A DNA stretch of 64,000 bases from Mangifera indica. Its lineage: Eukaryota; Streptophyta; Magnoliopsida; Sapindales; Anacardiaceae. Below the pieces are notes generated by a model, which was given only the letters and a program-made list of their open reading frames with translations, was not told the DNA's origin and did no database searches. Each line of letters starts with the position of its first letter. The first letter of the stretch is position 1. The translations under genes and the position numbers were made by a program. The stretch is from the NCBI RefSeq assembly GCF_011075055.1, contig NC_058141.1:744001-808000 (forward strand), read 5' to 3'. Positions 24,836-37,475 of this stretch are shown piece by piece.

Positions 24836-25178
24836 ATTCGTTTGATTTAGGTAATGTTTTATTATTAAAATTAAAATATTATTTTTAAGTTAGGTTAGTT
24901 AAAAGTTATTGGGTATAAATGAGTAGTATATTGATAAAAAAAATATTAAAATATAATATTATTTAAATATTTTTAAATATAATTATTTTAAAATATATTT
25001 TATATTATTTGTTATATCGATAAAAGTAAGGATATTTTAGTCTAAAAAAATTAATAAATTATAATAAAATTAAGATTACAACTTCATTACATGTTACATC
25101 ATCATTAGTAATAGTCATTAGTAATAGAAGATTACAGTAAACTTTTATTATTGACAAATTAAACAAGATACAATTTTA
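24836..25178. mobile_element. MITE (family A, copy 3), 3' end lost
   Basis: It begins cgtttgatttaggtaatg and runs to attgacaaattaaacaag, matching family A, but the terminal part after that point is missing. It lies about 290 bases upstream of the PB1 gene start codon. It meets copy 4 in the opposite orientation. Confidence 0.7.
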
Positions 25179-25179
25179 C

Positions 25180-25665
25180 GGGTTGTTTGGTTTTGGCCAA
25201 GAAAGATTTTCTTAGTTTTTTATCTTTTATTATTTACATTATCCTATTTGGTTTATCAATAATAAAATATTACTGTTACCAATGGTGATACGAAGGTAAT
25301 GTAAATAGTAATCTGATTTCTATTTTCATCTTAGGTATTAAAATATTACTTAGGTAATCTTAATTTTATTATAATTATATTCTTATTTATTAATTTTTTT
25401 GGACAAAAATAATCTCATTTTCAATTAATATAACAAGTAATAAAAAATATTTTAGAATAATTATAACCAATGATATTTAAATAAATTAATTTACTAGTAT
25501 TTTTTATTATTTTTAACTAAATACAATAATTTTGTATACCTATTTATTTTTGTTAAATTTTATCAAATATAGTAATCATTTATATTTAGTAATCTTCTAA
25601 ATAATTTACCTTCAAAGTAATTTTTCAATTTTAGTAATAAAATATTATCTAAACCAAACATCCCT
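25180..25665. mobile_element. MITE (family A, copy 4), opposite orientation to copy 3
   Basis: It starts gggttgtttggttttggcc and ends ttatctaaaccaaacatccc. The interior closely parallels copy 1 (tcttttattatttacattatc, aatcttctaaataatttacc). It is almost complete. Confidence 0.8.
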
Positions 25666-25756
25666 TCAAGGTAAATCCTTTTTCACTGCAAACCAAACTA
25701 CCCATTTAAGTTACAATTTCAAAAATATTAATAACAATAAAATTTTATGAATAACT

Positions 25757-25880
25757 AGTATATACAAATTTGTGTACAATAATAATATATCACAATGTGA
25801 GTGAATGATTTTAAATTAAAAATAAAATAAAATTCAATCATATGGTGATATATCATTATTTGTACGTAAATTCATATATA
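25757..25880. repeat. Hairpin MITE (same class as 5881-6024)
   Basis: The left arm tatacaaatttgtgtacaat plus aatatatcac pairs with the right arm gtgatatatcattatttgta plus cgtaaattcatata. The loop contains tgattttaaattaa. The sequence resembles the hairpin in the hydrolase 3' UTR in its cac(c)atgtga/ttttgaatta centre. Confidence 0.6.
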
Positions 25881-25899
25881 TTGTTTATATACATAATAC

Positions 25900-28034
25900 T
25901 ACTCTATTAATAATATAGCTAATCAATTCATAATTTATAAATACTACTTTCATAAGGATGGTTATTGAATCTTCAAATATTTATTGACTCGTTATGATAA
26001 GAATCATGGTTAATCTTGTATGATATGATCATGTTGAGAAAAATATACGAGATTAGGTAGTTACATATAACATTTTTCGTTATGATAAAAGTTTATGGGT
26101 CACATATTAAAGGAGTTGATTAAACTTTAAAAGTGTAGGGTTATCTAAACTAAATTTGATTCAAAATTTAGATTGAGGATTTTGAGACTTGAAAACGTCT
26201 TTAGACTTGAAGTGTAATTGATTAGACCTAAAGACTAAAGTGTAATAATCCTGATGTGATTTTACATAAGTAAAATTGGGGGGAGTTTATACAATTGGAT
26301 AAAAATAAAACTATCTTGGAATAATTTGGAAGTGATGTATGAGTGTACTTGATAAAGTCACTCCTATACATTGTCTGTATATGGCTTGTACTTATGCAAG
26401 TCACACCTATATATGGAAAACTCACACCCGTACATGACTTGTATATGGTAAAATCATGTCTATATATGAATTATGTATGGGTACATGGTTCTTGGATAAA
26501 GATTATCCTTTTTTCTTATCCATCTCAAAAATTTGAAAGAATCATGGATTGCAAGGGAACGGATTTGAGTAATCTACGAATGTTCATCATGGATGTATGA
26601 TTATACATGGTATTTATATAAAGAGATGAAATTTTCAAAATTTCTTTTTTACTATTCATATACATAACCAAGCTTGTGCGTCCCAACACCTAGTCATGCA
26701 TCATACTCTAGTAGGCATTGTGCATTGGTTGAAGCCTCTTAAAATTCATGTTTTGTGTGGATACCAAGGTGTGTCCCAATTATTGGGTTCTAGGGTGATT
26801 TCAACCAACCTTGAAGGTTGTTGAAGTGAGAAATCATTAAATGCACGTAGGAGTTTTTAAAACACCTTATGCTTATCTGTCATGTTTGAGATTTAATATT
26901 CTTATGAGAGTGATCTTAGTGAGGGTTATGCGGTGTTTGTATATTTTATTTAAAAATTTTAAACGTCAATTCATCTACCAATGAAGACCGATAACCTTAC
27001 ATTATAATAGAACCAAACTAGAATTCTCTAATGCTCGACTCCATAATAATATTAATAAACTCTAAATAGTTTAACTTTTATATCTGCAATCCTAAAGTTT
27101 ACTCTATCTCTGAAAATAGAAATAATTGATAAATTCATACATTATAAAGTTTGATTGTCAATAGTTGATACCTCGAGCTCAAATCGAGAACTTCTAATCT
27201 TGTCAAGCTTTAGTTTGAACTTTGCATAAATTTAATCGAGTCAAACTCGGATTCAAGCTAAGTAATTCTAAACTCAATAACAAACATAGTCCAATGATAC
27301 ATTATCGTGTGTGTCTAGTACATGCATCAAAATTGAAGAGATAATCAACTTTTCAATTTTAAATTTGAACTTGACTATTTAAATTCGAATTAAGTTCGAA
27401 TAAACTCCTATTCTATCTCGGCTAGTCTTAGAATCCATCCAAAGTCAGAGATAAACGTGAAACAAGTTTTACTTGCATTCAGTTTCAAGAGAAGTGGAAG
27501 TTTCAAATTGGAATATCCGAAGGGTGGTTTTAAATCATCAAATTTCGCATGAAAAAGTTAAACAAAATTGACGGCTAAGATTAACCGCCAATCCAACTCC
27601 CACATCAACTGCCAAATCAGAAGACCCGGAACCTGACTCCCGGGCGCCATTTCTCCCAGTTTCAAACAAAAACAAATAATATTTCATGAATGCAAGTATC
27701 CCCGAGTCACTGAGTCAGAACCAAGGTTCTTTTTGGTTCTTTCCTTCATTCATCTCCACTGCTCCTCTTTTGGGTTTCAAACCAAAACACTGTTGTTTTT
27801 TCTTTTTAAATTATTCTATTTTTAACAATATAAAATACTATTTTCATTGCTTGCAGTCTCTGTGTTCTGGCTTCTCGAAAACTATTTTTATCATTTAATT
27901 TTAAATTATCATTTTCTGTTTCTTGTTTCATCGTTACATCCTATTTATCCCCTTTTTTTAATTTTTGGGTTTTTGTTTTTTTAGAAAATTTTGGACGGTG
28001 ATTGCTGTGAACGGCTAAACTTCTATTCATATTC
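25900..28034. other. Intergenic and LPP1 upstream region
   Basis: No gene seen. At 26330-26480 a loose repeat of (g/a)tatatgg with cacacc(c/t)gtac blocks occurs. At 27160-27430 there is a degenerate tcgag/ttcgaa-rich relic. The last 400 bases (27.6-28.0 kb) are pyrimidine-rich and probably hold the promoter and leader of the LPP1-like gene, including an upstream open frame of 70 codons (27686-27898) that may be untranslated leader. Confidence 0.45.
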
Positions 28035-30841
28035 ATGGCCTGGTTACAAAATTTTCGAAGTTTATTTCAGGTTAGTTTTGAAATTCTGATGTTAATTATG
28101 GTCACTATTTAGTGATAATTTTTTTCTTTTTTCTTATATTTTAACTTTAATGTGTTGCAATGCAGAGAGGAGGAGGAATGACAGAGATCAATCTCGGTTC
28201 ACATACAATAAGAAGTCATGGGTCCAAATTGGCGAAAACCCATATGCACGATTGGATTATTTTGGTTCTTCTTGGCGTTCTCGACGTCATTCTGAATCTT
28301 ATTCATCCGTTTTACCGGTTTGTGGGGAAGGAGATGATGGCGGATTTCAAATACCCGATGAAAGAAAACACAGTGCCCATCTTGGCTGTTCCTGTAAGTT
28401 GAATTTTCTTCTGCATTTCCCAGAAAATTTCATGAACAATATTGAGGAATTATTACTTACCAAAAAATATTAAGGAATATCAATGATGAAATCCCTTTTG
28501 TTTTGTTTTTTGTTCCTTTTTGGGGGATTTTGATGGGCAGATTTATGCAGTTTTGCTGCCAATTCTTGTTTTCCTGATATTTTATTCTCGTAGGAGATGT
28601 GTTTATGATCTTCATCACGCCATTTTAGGTGATTTTCAAGCAAAATTTGCTGTCATTTTGTTCGTTACAATGCTTCAATGGCTTTTGACTCGTATGTTTT
28701 TTTTTTTTAAATAATAGGCATTTGTTATGCTATGCTGATTACTGGCGTCATTACTGACGCTATCAAAGTTGCAACCGGCCGCCCTCGTCCCAATTTCTTT
28801 TGGCGCTGCTTTCCTGATGGAATTGAGGTAACAAAAAAAAGGCAATGGTTCTGCCCTAATTATTGTTAGAAGATGATTTTGAATTAAAGAATTTGCCATT
28901 TAATTATATATATTTAACAGGTAAATTAATATTTATTGATATGTTAAAACACAATGTATTTGCCCGTATTGCTACTATTCAGACATCATGTTTCTATGGT
29001 CAGCAGGGCAAGGTTTCATATAATTATTAAATATAAAAGTCCAATTATAATTAATAAAATATGAATTTAGTCTATTGGTCAAATATGACACTCTTCATTT
29101 CCAAGCTGTCATGTTTGATTCATTTTAATTATAAATGTTAATGTTTGCGCCAACATAAATAGTTTGACCCGGTTTGATAATATGGTTGAACTATTAACCG
29201 GCAAGATTTATATTGTTCAACCATTTGATAATCAAATTTGCAAGGACTCGGGTTGGATGATGTCAGGGTAACAGTTTAAATTAGATTGACTATATAGTTG
29301 AATTAGGGTACCAAATTATGGTTCAAACTAGTTCAATTTTGGAAACCAAATTTGCAAGATTGGATTGGATGACATCAGTGTAATGGTTTGAATAAGGTTT
29401 TTCATGTGATTGAATTGTAAATTGATAAGATTCAATCAATTCAATCGCGATTCATCCTAGTTTAACTGTAGGAACCAAAATTGCAAGGTCCAAACCAAAT
29501 TAGCCATTGTGTCAATCAATCTGGTTCGGGTTTCAAAACCATGTTTTTGCAATTTTCAATACTAAATTTTCAGTTTTTCTAATGTAATTTTGAGTTATTC
29601 CTAAGTTATTTACTCTTTTTTTCCCCAGAATTTTGATGGGCCGTTTGGAGATGTGATATGTCATGGCAAAGAGAGTGAAATAAAAGAGGGACACAAAAGT
29701 TTTCCAAGTGGTCATACTTCATGTAAGCAAACTTTGGCCCTAGTTGAAAACTGGGGTAGAACCAATCCAAGTTACCCTGAATCTGATTTTCGATTAAGTT
29801 TAAATAAGTGTGCTTTAAGTTAGAGTTCTAAATCAAAAACTTAGTTTAAGATCGATTTGTTTATTTATTTGATAATATTATTTATTTTGTTTATAATTTT
29901 TTAATGATATTAAATTAATTTTAATGAACTTAAGCTCAAAGCGGTTCAGATTGTTTCCATCCTTTGATTAAAAAGCATCATCTTGCTTTTAAAATGCCGG
30001 GAATTTCATAGTTGAAACAAATCTGGATTTTTTTTTCTATACAGGGTCATTTGCAGGCTTAGGTTTCCTCTCACTGTACTTATCAGGAAAAATCAAGGCA
30101 TTCGATCAAAGAGGGCATGTGGCAAAGCTTTGCATTGTTCTTCTTCCTCTCCTCCTTGCAGCCCTCGTTGGTGTTTCTCGAGTTAGTGACTATTGGCACC
30201 ACTGGCAAGATGTGTTTGCAGGTGGCTTTATAGGTCTGCTTGTGGCCACTATTTGCTATCTGCAGTTCTTCCCACCGCCGTATTATGACGAAGGTAAGAT
30301 TATTTGCTGTATTAATCCATACATGAATAAAATAAAAATTCGATCTGACAAACAAGATCATTGTGTAAATTATAAAATACTGAAACGAAATATGATTTAT
30401 AAGAATATGTGATTAAGTTATATTCCTTGAATTTGTCACACTACTAAAATTTGTTAAAACTAGTTAATATATAGAAGTAAGGGTTTAATAGAGTTGGATC
30501 AAGTTTTGAACTTGTGCTCGACTCAATACCATAAATAGGGCTTCACTTCGATATGCTAAGTTGTTAGCTTAAGCAGTGCTTGAGATATAGTTGGTTAACT
30601 CAAGCTCAGCTAAAAAATTATATCTAAACTATATCTTATATATATTCAAATCTTCTCAGGATGGGGACCGTATGAATATTTCCGAGCATGCAAGGAGTCA
30701 AATAGTGAACCTAATAGGCTCATTATGCAGCCGATGGAGAGTCATGATGTGAGTAACAATGGTAATTCATTTATCCCATTACATATTGAAAGCTCTTCAA
30801 GATCATCAATGGATGATGCAATGGAGGCGGGAAGAAGGTGA
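28035..30841 (+). CDS. Lipid phosphate phosphatase, LPP1-like (PAP2 family)
   Basis: It dephosphorylates phosphatidic acid and related lipid phosphates in membranes, as known for plant LPPs. Seven exons (28035-28070, 28166-28393, 28541-28628, 28718-28827, 29629-29722, 30045-30293, 30660-30841) join to 328 residues. The first exon gives [12 protein letters not shown], a short extension like that of Arabidopsis LPP1; the ATG at 28178 would give the LPP2/3-style start, [15 protein letters not shown]. All three PAP2 motifs are present: K134-x6-RP (KVATGRPRP), PSGH 180-183, and S230-R231-x5-H237-x3-D241 ([12 protein letters not shown]). Six membrane segments are expected. [12 protein letters not shown] and [18 protein letters not shown] match LPP1. 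Intron 4 (800 bp) carries tandem repeats. The frame is intact and the gene is paired in tandem with the LPP2-like gene. Confidence 0.94.
29170..29520 (+). repeat. Degenerate tandem repeat in LPP1-like intron 4
   Basis: A unit of about 115-130 bases recurs nearly three times, marked by aaatttgcaaggactcggg, aaatttgcaagattggatt and aaaattgcaaggtcc. Two of these are followed by ggatgatgtcag or ggatgacatcag. Confidence 0.6.
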
Positions 30842-31899
30842 TAGATAGATACTATCTCCTAAAAAGCTCTCTAGTAGTATCTTATACTTATATTTGAGTA
30901 ATGCTTTTTATCTTTTACGAATTTACGTTATAATAATCTTTCTCTATTTGATATAGAATATTTTTTTGTTCATTCCAACAATGGCTTTTGGAATCCAGTT
31001 TAGACTTATCGGTTCAAACTGTTCTACCAAGGCCCACTAATCCACTCATGTGATTTGATTTAAGATTAGCATTAGACCCTTTTTTATTTATTTATTTATT
31101 TTACTTACTTGATAAATACGGAACGGAAAAAACAATATGAGGATAATGACGTGAATGAAAATATATTTATAAAAAAATAATATTATGTATATAATTTTAT
31201 ATATAAATAATGATCATTTATACTTACTATAATAATATATACAATCGATTTTCAGATTATAATATTAATACTTTTAAATACAGTACATAATTAATATTAA
31301 ATTATAATGGGATATTAAAAAAATACCCTTTTTTGGGCAAGTTTATACATTTTTATCACTCATTTTTTTCATTGAACAATTATACTATTTTGTTAGTTAA
31401 ATATTAAAATTACCCATATTTTCATCTTTATAAACACAAACAATAGATGATCTTTTCAACATTGAAACAGTAAAATATATTTTCAGAGATTTTATAGATA
31501 ATTCTTTTTAATCAAGGTTAGTATTGATCTATACTCCTTTCTTTTCTATTTGTTAGTGTAATAGTTGCAAACCAAAGATTATGTACTAAAGTGGTTTATT
31601 TATCATAAAATTTAGTAAGTAACGTAGTTAGAAAATTTGTGAAAACGATAACATTTATTTCATATTTTGTTTGTTAAATGTTGTTATATATGTATATTAA
31701 AGGAGTTAGGTTACTAATTAGTATGTCAAATGGAACATAGATGTTTATTGAAAACAGTGTTTGTTGTTTGTTTTTCTAAATACTAGAAAGAACATAAATA
31801 ATGATGGGATCCAGACTATAAGCAAGATCCTGTCATTATTTTGAGATTGCCTTGGTGAGATCACCTGCAGCTCGCTTGCTCCTTTTTCAACAAAAACTT
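30842..31899. other. Intergenic, no gene seen
   Basis: LPP1-like 3' UTR followed by AT-rich sequence. No left terminal repeat of the MULE at 31900-34098 could be found here. Confidence 0.45.
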
Positions 31900-34098
31900 T
31901 GAATATTTGCTTAATAATGAAAGTAGATAAAAAGGGAAAAGGTCGGATTTATTGTTCGTTTCGAAGGGAGTTGGTTTACAAATGATGATAATATAATAAA
32001 ATATATCGGTGAAAAGGAGAGACAGATCTGTATTGACACAAATATCGATTTTGAAGGATTTATGGGTAAAAATGCAATTGTCTGAGATTTGATCAAAGTC
32101 AAGCAAATGTCCAATTGAGATCGAAGATGATGATGATCTTAAGTATGTGGTTATGGAAACAAGAAGTTTATGAGGATCCATAAAACTTTATATTACCTAG
32201 ACTCCTATTGAAGGAAGAGACAATCAACTAGATAAAGAGGTCCATATGACAGAAAGAGAGAATTATCGCTCATATGATTTGGTAAAGCCATAAATTTTTT
32301 AAGAGTATGGTGTAAATCACAGTGATGGAGATAATGATAACAATATGGATAAAGACTACAATCCTGAGGATAATGACGATGATCATGACAAATTTCCAGG
32401 ATTATATGATGATGACGACACGGATTGTGAACCAAACGAAAACGTTGTGAGAAGTCAAATAAATCAAAAGGCTCAGTCTAGTGTCGGCTACCATGGCTTC
32501 ATAAATATGAGAGCATATACAAGTCATATTTATAATCCTAATCCGTTTCAGTAGGTTTCTGAGCTAATAGTCGATGTTAAGAACATTGACATTAATAATC
32601 AGGAAACACAAACAAACAATAATTTAAGAGTAATGGGTTTTTATGAGTCGAAAACTAAATTAATAGCTTTATTTGAAAGATACACTTTAGAGACAGTCTT
32701 TCAATAGAAAGTTGTTTACTTTAATACGAAACGTTATCAAATTAGGTGTCTAGATCGTCAATGCAATGGGAGGCTCTACTGGGTGTTACGTCGCATGGAT
32801 AATGCACATAGTTGTTCAAGGGATAAAATATTGTCGCATCATAGACAGAAATGTGCTAGATCATTGGGAATTATCCTTAAATCAATATTTGTGGTTGATC
32901 ATTTCTACCGACCAAACAAAATTATCTTCGACATGACATATAGGTAAAAGATCGATATTTCATACACCCAAGGGTGGCATACGAGGATATACGTTATAAA
33001 TATATTACCAGGATCTCTTGAAGAGTCTTTTATGCTCTTAATTGAGTATTTTCATAATTTGAAGCTAAAGAACCTAAAAATTTCTACACATATTGATGTT
33101 GATATGGAGAATAAGTTCAAATTTTTCTTCATGTGTTTAGGTTGTTCGATGAGGAGATTTCAACAATATTGTTGTCATGTTATTTATATTAACGCTTCAT
33201 ATTTGAAGGGAAAGTACCTTGAGTCTTTTTCATTATTATTGTAAAAGATGATAATAACCAAATTTATTTACTTGCATTCAATATTGGTCACAAAGAGGGA
33301 ATGGATATATGGATCTTGTTTTTAAGGTACGTACAAATGTGCATTGGAGATACTTCAGACTTGGTTGTCATTTCAGATAGACATCAAATAATTACGTTAA
33401 TGACAACTGTATTTTTACATGTCCGTCATGACTTTTGTAACTATAAAAGGCAACATGCATGCACAGTTCAAAAACACCGAACATATTAAAAGATTATTTT
33501 AAAGAGCTACAAAGGCGTATTGCCTGAGGGACTTCACATCTATCATGACTAAGATAAACCAGGTGAATCCTACAACAACTTTGTATTTGAGCAATATCGA
33601 TTATGGAAAATAGGCACGTGCCTACTTTGAAAGATGACTATATAACATCATGACAATCAATATTGTTGGGTTCTTCAATGTTTTGACAAAAATTGTGCAA
33701 TCTTTGTCTATCGCCATTTTGGTCGAGTTTATTAAGAACACAATGTAATATTAGTTTTATAATCAACAAAATTTAGTAGGTATAAGAACAAAATTTTGTT
33801 GAATTTTATTTAACCATTATTACATTAGGTTTATTTTTTATTTTTAATTAGGTGATTGATCTCACCCATCGACATCGTGGATGGAGGATAAGATTATTAG
33901 ATATATGCGTAAATCTACAAAATATGGTAGTCAAACCGATGAACGTCTATAGGTACGAAGTTCATGATGCACGATAGCATAAGTTCCTAGTTAATATTCT
34001 TTACCGGGCATACAACTGTGAGACTTTGAATTTTTTAAATCTCACAATTGTGATTTTAAAAACACAACTAAACTTAGGTGGAAAATGGTCCTTTGGCC
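31900..34098 (+). pseudogene. Degenerate MuDR-type (MULE) transposase with one terminal repeat
   Basis: A series of broken frames matches plant MuDR transposases. An N-terminal part carries YIGEKERQICIDTN and, after stops, acidic spacers such as NPEDNDDDHDKFPGLYDDDD (32345 onward). The MuDR zinc-binding-type domain follows (TKRYQIRCLDRQCNGRLYWV, AHSCSRDKILSHHRQ). The transposase core comes next (YFHNLKLKN, FFMCLGCSMRRFQQY, INASYLKGKYLESF, DDNNQIYLLAFNIG, SDLVVISDRHQII), then AAKAYCLRDF, ARAYFER and YNIMTINIVGFFNV. Stops and frameshifts occur throughout. At 34071-34098 the sequence ends aggtggaaaatggtcctttggcc, matching the right end of the inverted-repeat elements at 2178-2962 and 52101-52986, so this is probably a relic of the autonomous partner. 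No left end was found. Confidence 0.82.
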
Positions 34099-34589
34099 CT
34101 TTAGGAATTATGGTCACTTGTGAAAGTAAAACATTTGACTTACTTGAATCCTGCATAATTGTGTCTATTTTATTTGTTTGTAATTTAAATAGAGTATTTA
34201 CTAAAAGTTTTGATATTACAACTTAAATTTTGATTATGCATCCAGAATATCCATAAAAAAATACTAAAATTATAATTAATATAATTATATTTTTAAAAAT
34301 ATATTATTGATGATTATTATATTAAATTTGTATATACATATTTTATATTTTTTATATAAATTTTAAAATTTTTTATAATAATTTTTTATTCACCCGTAAT
34401 ATTATATTTACATAATTTTTATACTATTTATTTTAATTTTCGCACTTACTAAATAGGCTTATTTTATATACCTATGCATATAAAACCATTGGACTAACAC
34501 AATATACAAATTATTACATTGAAAGCGCCGTTCCAGTTGTCTCCCTAGAATATTATTACACAACACGCGCTTTTCTTTTTCGCTCGCTG

Positions 34590-34596
34590 TATAAAC
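34590..34596 (+). promoter_or_regulatory. TATA box of the LPP2-like gene
   Basis: TATAAAC lies about 30 bases before a plausible transcription start near 34620. It is followed by a CT/AAG-rich leader that reaches a donor at 34689 (tttacag then gtcact), the likely start of a 2.8-kb 5' UTR intron. Confidence 0.55.
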
Positions 34597-34619
34597 ACCT
34601 CATCGTCTTTTTCTCAAAA

Positions 34620-37464
34620 AGACAAAAACTCGTTACGCAATTTTCAAAACTCATCCAAAGAAAATCTCTGAGCTGCTTCACTTTACAGGTCACTCTACAT
34701 TCTGAACTGAATCCTCTAATACTTCTTTATTTCAATTTTTTTTTAATCTGTTTTCGTTTTGATCTCTCCAGTTTCAAGCTTGTTACGGCTACGGATTTTA
34801 GCTTTTTTTTTTTCGATATTTTTGTTTGATTTTTGTAGATAATTTGTTTGATTGCTAAGAGAGTGGAGGAAAATTAAGAGAAGAAAGGAAAACAAAATGT
34901 GTTGTTTTCAGCTGTTTTGTTTTGGAAAGGAAAAAAGAAATAGTAACGAAAACAGTTGATTGATTTGTGAATTTTAATCTGTTTATGGCTGCTTGTTTAC
35001 TGAGGAAATTGAGGAAAATGAAAAGAACGAAAGTTAATTCTAAGGTTTTAGATTTGTATTATAAAGTGTGGAGCTCAGTTTTCTTTTTTATTTTCGCTTC
35101 TGTTTCTGACGTTTTAGCTTCCGATACGGAGTTTATTGGCTAAATTTGCTCGAAGAATCCCAAACTTTTTGGTCTCTGTACTTTTGAGTATAACATTTTT
35201 GTTTGTGATTTATGAATTGGTAGTCTGGATATCATATAAATGTATTTGTCTTTATGCACATTAATTTTTTATTACGTTCTTAGATGTTGACTTGGTCAAA
35301 GTTTAGGTTGTCCGGTAGAATCGGATCTTCTTGTTGCGAACAAGAAGTTTCAAGTACTTGAACTTTTGTTTTCATGCTTGTGTTGATTGTCTTCAAGTGG
35401 TTGCCTCCTTGTTTTGATATTTTGTGACGCCAAAAGTTAAAATTGTTCTGTTAGCATGTTGATCATTTGTGTGGGAAAGAGATATTATTGATTAGTGTTG
35501 GGATAAGTAGCTGATTCAAGCAGTTTAATTTGCTACAAGGACGAGCAGACATGAAAATGACAGTGGAACTCTAAATTATAAGTATTTTGTTTCACAGATT
35601 AATATAGGGCGGAGCTTTGTGATGTAAGCAAAATTTTGGCGAAATGATCCTGTCTATTCATATGAATGCAGTTAAACTTTTGTTCTTTCAAATTCTATAA
35701 GGTAGGTTTGGTTGGGTGCAGTAAAAAAAAAAATAGAAAGAAAGAAGAAGATTGTGTGGTATAATGTAGTGGTTTGGTAAAGTTTATGGGTCCCAATGTG
35801 AATTATGTTTTTGCTGGATTGGTAATTATAGATATACTTCAGTAACAAAGAACCCCACCCTGTCCCTTTGGGGCGGAACCAATCACACCGAGGTTCAATC
35901 TCGGGGTACTGTTGGTAAGTCAAGAGTTTGATCATGAAATGTTGCTAAAGGAAACTTAAACTTATGCTCTTTTATACATGCAGTTTTCTTTTTTACCGCT
36001 TAAGCTACCCTTTGGGGGCACTTAAGGATTAAGTTCCTTCTTTTTCATATGTCTTATTTCTGGGTGTTGGGCTATGAGAACAAATTTAGTTGAAATGATG
36101 TTGGCAAACCATTGCTACATATTTGTGGAAGCTAAGTTTTCCTTTTCTCAACTTAGATTTGTGGATCATGGTCTTTCTTTCCATTAACATGGTTTGGATT
36201 TTGAAAGTTTTGCTCTGAGTAAGTCTCATAAATTTAGTCTATGGTGAGTAGTGAACTTCAGAGATCTAGTGAAAGCTATGGATAGAATATTTATAAGAAA
36301 TGTTTAGAGTGGATTGCATTTTTTATTGCTTGTATTCCATACTTTATTATGGAATGTTATGGCGTTTTGTTGAGTTCACACCTTGTGTCGCGGGCTTCTA
36401 CTCATACTATATGTCTTTGGGATTTGGTTTGCATTAGACATATCCAGCTTAACCCAGATATTAGGTCATAGTTTACATTTTCTTTGTTTGTAAGTATTTC
36501 CAATGCCTTAGGCTCTTAGGTTTATACAATTCTCAATATCTTAGGGGAAAGAGTGAAAATTTTTTTTCAGAGGTTTCTTGCATTAATTTGATGCACGGTG
36601 GTAGAAACACACAACACTTTCCAAACCATACATTGAGGTTACCACCTTTAGATCTGTTATTCAACCTCCTTGGGAATTCTGAAGTCAATGATGCAGCTTT
36701 AACAGCTAAGACATCACACAGGCATGGTGCCTATCCCATAATACCTTATCTATTTATTTCTATTCTTCCACAATTCTTCCCTTATTCGGTTAACCTATAC
36801 CGGTTAACTTGTAATTTAAATAGTTTACTTCTAAGAGAACAAAACAACTAAGTTCCCAATCTCATTGATAATCAGCAATATCCACTTGTAAACGTCCTCA
36901 ATACCGTATCACATTTCCTTTGATTTGTCTCACGGGGTCTCAGGCTGCATAGAATTGTAGTCACAGTGGAAAGTTTAGACTTAATGAATGCAGCACACTC
37001 TGTGTAAGGCATAGCAATATTGTAATACTTCGTTTACATGTATCAGTTAATTTTACTTTGTTCAAGAAAATAATGCATCTCTTAAGTGTTTAGACTGCTA
37101 TGACCTCAAGAGGTGGATTGAGTGGCTTAACCTTGGAACTCCAAGATTTAAATCCCCTTTGGGCCATCTGCCAGAATCTTGTACTACAAGTTTCTTGATT
37201 ACCGAAGTTATTTACGTTTTAGTGGTCTGCATTTTCAAATTGATATATACATGGAAGGATTCACATGTTGAAAATTAAAAAATATACACCTAATGAATGT
37301 TCTATTAATATAGGATCTCAAACTATATTCTGAAACAGCAATTTAACTATTACTTTTTCCTGTGATATTTATTAGCTTCGAGAAGAACTTTTTTCTTATT
37401 AGTGCTTCAAATTTTTGTATAATGCTAATCTGATTAGTCTTTTCTTTTTCTCTGCCCCTCACAG
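34620..37464 (+). other. 5' UTR exon and long leader intron of the LPP2-like gene
   Basis: The putative untranslated exon 34620-34688 ends at a GT donor. The acceptor cccctcacag at 37464 precedes the coding exon by 11 bases. The roughly 2.8 kb between contains no recognised gene and only short spurious frames. Leader introns of this size are common in plant housekeeping genes and often raise expression, which is inferred here. Confidence 0.55.
37101..37175 (+). repeat. Possible tRNA-derived SINE head
   Basis: The sequence tggattgagtggctta resembles a pol III A box, and ccaagatttaaatcccc resembles a degenerate B box (GGTTCGAATCC type), about 20 bases apart. It lies in the LPP2-like leader intron. 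No tail or target duplication was established. Confidence 0.3.
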
Positions 37465-37475
37465 ATCAGTGAAAA

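Noticed and set aside
31861..32181. Minus-strand frame of 106 codons
   Set aside because: It lies opposite the N-terminal remnant of the MuDR transposase and lacks any domain.
35850..35940. Possible tRNA or SINE B box (gaggttcaatctcggggtac)
   Set aside because: No A box at the right distance, no cloverleaf and no flanking duplication could be found.
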